The position numbers and the translations under genes are program-made. Source: Pyrus communis (lineage: Eukaryota > Streptophyta > Magnoliopsida > Rosales > Rosaceae). Taken from it: a DNA stretch of 64,000 bases. This document shows positions 57,990 to 64,000 of the stretch, piece after piece. The stretch lies in the NCBI RefSeq assembly GCF_963583255.1, contig NC_084804.1:26849061-26913060 (forward strand). The letters are read 5' to 3'. The stretch's first letter is position 1. Each line of letters opens with the position of its first letter. Under the pieces are notes generated by a model. That model saw only the letters and a program-made list of their open reading frames with translations. It made no database searches and was not told the origin of the DNA.

Positions 57990-58599
57990 ATCAAGTTTGT
58001 GCATCAATGATGTGACACAATCAAATTTGTACTTTCAGTTCATTGATTGAAATCTTATTCTTTTTTAATTTTTTATCAAAGTCATCTGGTTTTATCCACA
58101 TCATTATTTCAATAATGAAATATTTTCATGTTAGCATAGTTAAATTTGATAACTAAATATTATATAACCATTTTCAAATAGGTATATTTAGTTTTAGAAA
58201 TGTTTCATAAGATATATTTACATTTGGGGCATATCCGTGTCACCATCTTTTTACACAACTTCTAACACAAGTTTTTATGAGGCTAATGTATTTCAAAAGT
58301 ATGAACCATCTATCTTATTATTTTATTAAATATTTAAAAATATGTAAAAAGATTTATAGTCGCGATGTAGAGGTAATAAATTGTGTTCGAGGGTAACACA
58401 CAAAAGTTAACAAATCCTCTTGTTATTGGTATTTAGCTGTAATAGGATTTTGGAAAGATTTATTTTACTGTGAATATTATTTTATTTTCCTTATAATACC
58501 TTGTCATAGAATTAGAATTAATATTTTGAGCGGAAAAGTCACAAAGAAAAGGCGGCATTCCCCATCTTTAGATATACTGACACACCTTGATCTAAATCG
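57990..58599. other. Intergenic AT-rich DNA, no gene recognised
   Basis: No coding frame, RNA gene or clear repeat boundary. The left limit of the gypsy LTR lies somewhere near 58500-58600. Confidence 0.3.
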
Positions 58600-59674
58600 A
58601 GGTATACTGGCCGTCACGTGAGGGAGACGTAGCCATGTGCGCAATGCGGAAGTGATAATGATACAAATATGTGGGTAAATAAAAACCAAACTAACTAATT
58701 TACAATAGTAAGTATGTAAGTGCGAGTGAAGATGTTTAAAGCATGGATACACATCATCAGAGCATAGATAACCTAAGTGCAATCCAGCAAGCAAAATGGT
58801 AATTATACAAGATGTGAAGGAAACCCTACATTGTTTGGAGTCTGTCAGAACTGCCGTAGAGTCCTCGTGAGCCACCAACACGAACGTCTAACTAGAACCT
58901 GGAGGGGCGCAAAACAAAAAACAAAAAGAAAGCTTTTAAAAACCATTTCTCTTTCCAAAAGTAATAACCCTTTTATCGTAAAACCCGTATAATTTCCCAG
59001 AAAATAGTAATACATATGTATTTATAGAAATCAAGCTCGAGAGTAACGAAAACCAAGTATATGCCATGTCACTATCTCAGCAGTAAATATGTAAGCCAGT
59101 TGATATAAATCAATGTAAAAGTGATATGCCAGCCGGAGTCACCTAATGTGACCTGTACCGCTAAACCCATTACTCATCAATCCAGCTAGAGTCACATAAT
59201 GTGACATGTACAACACTAAACCTGCACACGAGTCGGAACCACCTAATGTGGTCTGTATGATAGGCTGGGTGTAAATAAGTACGCTCAAGTGCTACGATCA
59301 CGTGAAACCTGTGCGACAAATCGCAGGTCACCTACGAGTTGGAACCACTTAATGTGGTCTGTACGACAGGCTGACACCTGACTTGGATCCAAGCTGAGCG
59401 TGCGGTGCGGAAGGTGAACGATCATGTGAAGGCTAGGCCATGGCCACGGGCAGAGCACTAACACCGAGGTCCATGACAATGAGCTCTACGTGCATCAACT
59501 CATAATCAACTACCATGCAACCATACCATCAATATATACTTACCTGAGCTTACCTGGGCCTCTGTAGCATCATGCAATATTATGCAAAGCTATAATAATG
59601 CATATGCTAAAATGTAAAGCAAACATGACATGGCATTTTGAACGAAATTCTATTTACAACAGTTTCCGGGAAAC

Positions 59675-59729
<55 letters not shown>

Positions 59730-60296
59730 AAAAACCAAAAGCCCACTCATTGGTATGTAGTAGGGTTGTAACCCCCGAGTCTCGCCACGCTACGCTTGTC
59801 CTCCGGAAATGTCTCACGTATATGTGAAACAACTATTTTAACATTAATTTCAAGCACATAACCAAAAACCGTGTAATAACTTCTCATACGTTGCTAAATT
59901 GGGATGTTTGAGTATACCATTGTGGCCTACTCAACACCACAAGCATCCCCATATTTTTAGAATAATTTTTCGACGTTACACACGCCTTCACACACTGGCC
60001 AAGGCACGGCCACACGCACTGGCCATGCGCAGGCATGTACTTGGCACACAGACGGAATCTTTACGCCGTTAGGGAATATTTTGTTAAATATACCTAACGC
60101 GGTTAGTATATTTCGTCAAAGTTGACGGAATATTCCTTGTCTTCTCCAATGGCTTCGCCGAAATCCGGCACCGGTCGCCGCTGCATCGCCAGTTTCTGGA
60201 AAAATTTAAAACTTGAATTTCTACTTCGTTTCAACACCAAACTACAAAAGTCTTATATGGATTTAAAGCTCTCAACAAAGGGAACAAATCCTTCCC
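58600..60296 (-). mobile_element. Ty3/gypsy-type LTR, copy 3 (truncated)
   Basis: Homologous to 1-1439: the AGTGCTACGATCACGTGAA block (59289), TTGGATCCAAGCTGAGCG (59382), ACTCATTGGTATGTAG (59745) and the CGTTAGGGAATATT block (60068). It also includes sequence further left than copy 1. Homology stops at about 60296, where a gypsy integrase fragment begins, so the LTR end is lost. Confidence 0.6.
59674..59730. repeat. (AT)n(GA)n microsatellite
   Basis: About 10 AT units followed by about 17 GA units with one A interruption, inside gypsy LTR copy 3. Copy 1 has an (AT)n tract at 303-320, which may be the equivalent position. Confidence 0.85.
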
Positions 60297-61073
60297 AGAT
60301 GGGATCTATCTTTTTGGAGCCTTCTCTATAAGCAGTGATGAAGGCTTTTCTTAGGACTATATCTTCGGGCTGGAACTGCCGGATCTTGGCCCTTTTGTTA
60401 TAGCTGGAGATGAGCTGTTACTGGCAGGCTACATGCAAACGATGGCCTATTTGCGCTTCTCCTCTGCCAAATCTAAGCTTATGGGCATCTCTTTATTGTT
60501 CTGCTCAATACTTGGTAATAGAGTGATGATACTTGGCTTGATGACATTAGGATGAATGATTGCTTCTGAGCCAAATGCCAAAGCGAAAGGAGTATCACCG
60601 GTTGCTCACCTTTTGGTGGTGCGATATGCCCATAGACATCCGGGGATCATCTTGTTGGTGAAGGATTTCTTGAGGTAGTCGAAGATCATCTTGTTGGATG
60701 CTTCGGCCCGCCTATTGCCTTGAGGATATCTCGGCATGGACATGTGCTACTTGATGCCATACTTTTGGAATAACTTCGCCATATATTTGCCCACGAATTG
60801 CGAGCCGTTGTCGGTGACGAAGAACCGAACGATGCCAAATCGGCATATGATGTTCCTCCACATGAAATAATCTATGTCATTTTGAGTCGTGGTCGTCTTG
60901 GGCTTTGCTTCTACTTATTTGGTGAAGTAGTCGGTTGCCATGATCATCATGACTCTGCCCCAGTAACAGGCGGCATAAGTCCTACCAGGTCGATTGCCCA
61001 CTGCATGAACGGCGAAGGACTCGAATGCGGGTGTAGTTCGCTGGCAAGCAGTGCTGGTATCAGCCTGTAACGT
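60297..61073 (-). pseudogene. Ty3/gypsy integrase fragment (Tat-like)
   Basis: Minus-strand pieces read MIMATDYFTK, NIICRFGIVRFFVTDNGSQFVG (second catalytic D in VTDNGSQF), PRYPQGNRRAEASNKMI (catalytic E in AEASNK), CLWAYRTTKR, ATGDTPFALAFGSEAI and the DPIWEG end. It is the DDE core and C-terminus of a gypsy integrase. Stops (for example after KYGIK and TTKR) make it non-functional. It is cut on its upstream side by the LTR at 61074 and fused downstream to LTR copy 3. Confidence 0.85.
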
Positions 61074-61470
61074 TGATGTGATAAATAATAACACTCAAAT
61101 TAAACCCTCTTATTGACAATTGTAGTAAAGATGTAAGTAGGGATTGTTCTAGGCAAGGGATTAGGAGGGATTGCTAATCTAATAAAAACTAACTCAAGAA
61201 TATAAAACTTGGCTTAAAAGCACTTAAATAAACTCAAACACTCTTAACTAAAGTTATATGATTCAAAACAAATTGAAAAGACTCAAAACAGCACAAAACA
61301 ATCAAGTAGACTCAAACTAGACTCTAGGACTTACTTGGGACGAAAATTGAATTAGTTTTGACTCAAAATACTTAAAAACACACAATAGGACAGATTCCAA
61401 CTAATTTGACACAACAAAGTAAAGAGGATTGGGTTTTTGACGAATTTAAAGTAAAAACAAGTAACTTAAA
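61074..61470 (-). mobile_element. Start of a reverse Athila-like LTR, cut by a copia element
   Basis: TGATGTGATAAATAATAACAC is nearly the same as 40675. The sequence follows that solo LTR to about 41055, then is interrupted at TAACTTAAA by the copia LTR. The rest lies outside the window. The left target half would be AACGT (61069-61073). Confidence 0.8.
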
Positions 61471-63272
61471 TGTTGGAAATGTGCCCTAAAACCAATCATA
61501 TGATGATACTTTACGGACAGTTCACAAAGTTAAACTAATGTAGTTTAAATGTAAAGGGCAAAGATTATTGTTTGAGCCGTCTCATATAAATGTTATATGC
61601 TTAAACGATAAGTCCAAGGAATATGTGATTGGAAGAATGCGATCTAAAGAAGTTAGATTCATGAGACCATTCTTTCGTTGACACATCCTAAACGTTCCTG
61701 ATCATAGGATTGTCAATTGGGCATTGACAGTCCGTTAAGATCAGTACGTGCTATGTCTTCTCTCAGGGAGAGTGACTAGTCTCGAGTCATTGGTGTGTGT
61801 GACATCAAGACAAGTACGTAGGTGCTCAATAGGGAATGAGTTCACTGAACACGATCAACGAAGAGTTCTCATATTCATGTCACATGAGAACTCATGGTTG
61901 GGATAATGCAAATTAGTCTTTTGACCTGAGGCATCACAGTTGTCTTGTGGTTAGGTCCTTAATCTTTGATTATGTCAAAGTCACTCCATCAGAAAGGTGT
62001 CCACGGCATCGTTGGGGTTAAGCCACTTAGCCATGGAGGCAAGTGAATGCGCAACAAGGGATCTCTAACCTTCAAACTGTTTGATGGAGAATACTCTATG
62101 ATATGATTAAGAATCTTTGGCCAAAGTATGAATGAGATTTAGGAATGTGTTCCAAATCACATTCAAGGTAATCATATAAGCACAAGACTCACATTGGATA
62201 GTAGACATGAATAAACTATCAAACCAAACAATGTGGTCAAGAGTATTGTATTAGAGAAAGACCGTATTGCATTTGTAATCCTAAAACTGAATAGGTTCTC
62301 CACCTCTTCTGATTAGCTTGGGTAACCATGACATGCTGCTAGGCGTCACCCATGGTTTGTGGAAGCCCTAAAAGTGTATTATCACTAACGGGAGAATTGA
62401 AAGTAAGTTTCAATTCACAATCGATTAGAAAGAGTTTTAATCGCCCACTGCCTCGCTAAAAGGAACCTAATGGATCGTTCACCGAGTAAGGTAGAGTTTG
62501 AAGAAACAACGGAGATGAGTAAGAATAATTAAATGGTTTAATTATTTATCTAAGGCTAGGATTAATTAATATGTTAATTAATCAAACGAATAAGTTCGTT
62601 AAAGACCTCGGGCTAGTTTTGGGCCGCAAGGCCCAATGGGATTTGAATGTCAAGCCCATTAACTCAAGTTGTATGACAACTTGAATAAACAAAGGGCTTG
62701 AAAGCCCAATAAACCCTATAGGCCGGCCATGTTAGAAGAATAGGGCTTTTGGTCCATTAGGTCACTTATTTGAAGGGACTATATAAAGGACTTTATAGCC
62801 TAAAATTCATTAAGGGCTGTTTTTGGGGAAAGGATGAGAACACAAGCTCTCCTTTCTCTCTAAAATTTCGGCCACCTTGGAGGGATCATCTAGCAATCAA
62901 ACTCCTCCAAGGTCACTCATTTCTTCTTCATTATGCCTTGGTGATGAATCATTAGAGGTTCTCAATTTTGGGAACTTTGGAGAAACCTTTTTCATCCATC
63001 CAAATCCATAGATCTAAGATGCAAGGAATGAAGGCCCTCTCTTTGGGTGATTAGCCTTTGTTTAAATACAAAGAGGAATCTACAAAGGTATATATAATTC
63101 AACTCACTTTGTTTTGAGTTGATTATTGGTTCACCATTTTACTAGGCTTTGAACATTCATGGGTAATGTTTTGTTTTTAAGTGCATGCTAGCATGATTCC
63201 GCCTTTAATTTGTTAATTGCATGCTAATGATGTTGCTTAAATGAACATGTCATCTTCCAAAATAATCCTTCA
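61471..63272 (+). mobile_element. Long copia LTR (1.8 kb), probably Angela/SIRE-like
   Basis: It starts TGTTGGAAATGTGCCCTAAAA, a known start of Angela-type copia LTRs, and ends TAATCCTTCA, followed by a tRNA-Met primer site. A TATA box lies at 62779. This is the 5' LTR; coding domains lie beyond the window. The target-site duplication cannot be checked here. Confidence 0.75.
62779..62789 (+). promoter_or_regulatory. Copia LTR TATA box
   Basis: CTATATAAAGG, a strong plant TATA match, about 1.3 kb into the LTR. Confidence 0.6.
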
Positions 63273-63274
63273 AG

Positions 63275-63287
63275 TGGTATCAGAGCC
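63275..63287 (+). promoter_or_regulatory. Copia primer-binding site (tRNA-Met)
   Basis: TGGTATCAGAGCC, an exact complement of the plant initiator tRNA-Met 3' end, two bases after the LTR. Confidence 0.9.
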
Positions 63288-64000
63288 TAGGCCTAGTTTA
63301 TGGTGGATCCTTTTGGGTTTTGTGATTTTTCATATTTTGTGATTTAAGTGTTGTAAATGTTACAAGCTTTGTTCTTGCTTTGAATATAAATTTTGCTTGA
63401 AAATTTAGCATCTCAAATGTTGTAGATGTATTTCATTAAAGCATGAATAATGGAACTAAAAGTTGGTGCCAAGTGTTTTGGGATTTTCGGCCAAATCCAA
63501 AGGGTGATTTTTTGGGTTCTTGTTAGTCTTGTTAAAATGGTTTTAAAGTGCTTTTTGGAACCCCTAAGTACCCTAGGATATTAACCCTCTTTTGAGTTGT
63601 GAAAATTTGAGTTTTTGGTGAAAGAAAACATCCATGGAGCTATTATGAGTTTTCATGTATGTTCTTCATATTTCTTGAAGTTCTTACCAAGAACAAAAAG
63701 TTTTGAAGTTTTAATTCAAAAGTTTTATGTTTTTCATAAAGTTTTGTTTTTCAAATGGTGGGTGATAGTTATTGGTGAGATGTGACTAAAAGAATTTTAA
63801 AGTTTTATAAAAAAACATTTTCTTACAAACCATCAAAGTCACCTTTGTCTCACCTACCAAAAACCACTTACAAAACTTTAGATTTTTTCAATTTTTCAAC
63901 ACTATGGCCGGCCACCTTTGGTAAAAGGTGTTGGAGGGACTTTGGTGCAATTATATAAAGTTTTGATACTTTTGTGTATTTGCATTTTGACCCCAAAAGT
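63288..64000 (+). mobile_element. 5' leader of the copia element (runs off window)
   Basis: AT-rich leader between the primer site and the expected gag start. No coding frame of note before the window end. Confidence 0.6.

Noticed and set aside
1..64000. CRISPR array, bacterial operon or integrated virus
   Set aside because: No regularly spaced short repeats, no ribosome-binding-site-spaced genes, and no viral coat or movement genes; all reverse-transcribing sequence fits LTR retrotransposons.

Overview
The window is plant nuclear DNA from a woody eudicot. The TIR-NB-ARC, S-protein-homologue and LACS genes and the Cassandra and Athila-type repeats fit Rosaceae (apple/pear/Prunus type), but the species is an inference. 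Genes have introns and GT-AG splice sites, and most of the sequence is nested transposable elements (TEs). I see no bacterial operon, CRISPR array or organellar block. Insertion limits come from target-site duplications (TSDs) read by eye.

Left part (1-15.2 kb): a Ty3/gypsy LTR cut by the window edge sits in the 3' end of an Athila-like element. That element's LTR holds a nested solo LTR and is followed head-to-tail by a second, 5'-truncated LTR. Next is a decayed Mutator (MULE) transposase gene broken by a 1.2-kb non-autonomous Mutator element (9-bp TSD) and a solo LTR (5-bp TSD). A matching Mutator terminal inverted repeat (TIR) at 14853 ends inside an NB-ARC exon of a disease-resistance (TNL) pseudogene.

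Middle part (15.2-34.1 kb): a PIF/Harbinger element, decayed exons resembling a YTH/ECT m6A reader, then a complete Athila-like element (22187-33061, TSD agagc). Its 5' LTR holds a full-length Cassandra TRIM and a solo LTR. Beyond it is a TIR-domain exon on the same strand as the NB-ARC exon, so the two may be exons 1 and 2 of one TNL gene pushed 18 kb apart.

Right-middle (34.1-49.4 kb): a minus-strand Ty1/copia element (34105-42914, TSD gcaac) is itself split by two solo LTRs. It is followed by the one nearly complete host gene: a 19-exon long-chain acyl-CoA synthetase, LACS2-like, on the minus strand. It carries two lesions: a 605-bp solo LTR inside coding exon 11 and one missing base at the exon 4/5 junction. 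A degenerate tRNA-Ile lies in its first intron.

Right part (49.4-64 kb): two more gypsy LTR copies, a Cassandra solo LTR with a duplicated 5S-type promoter domain, an S-protein-homologue gene split in its signal peptide by a solo LTR, two SINE copies, a foldback MITE, a gypsy integrase fragment, and a long copia LTR running off the window.

The main theme is one LTR family (starts TGATAGGAGCATA, ends CACATCA) that left at least six solo LTRs, several inside genes or other TEs. No novel enzymatic system was found. The most informative observations are the gene-breaking insertions and the layered insertion order.
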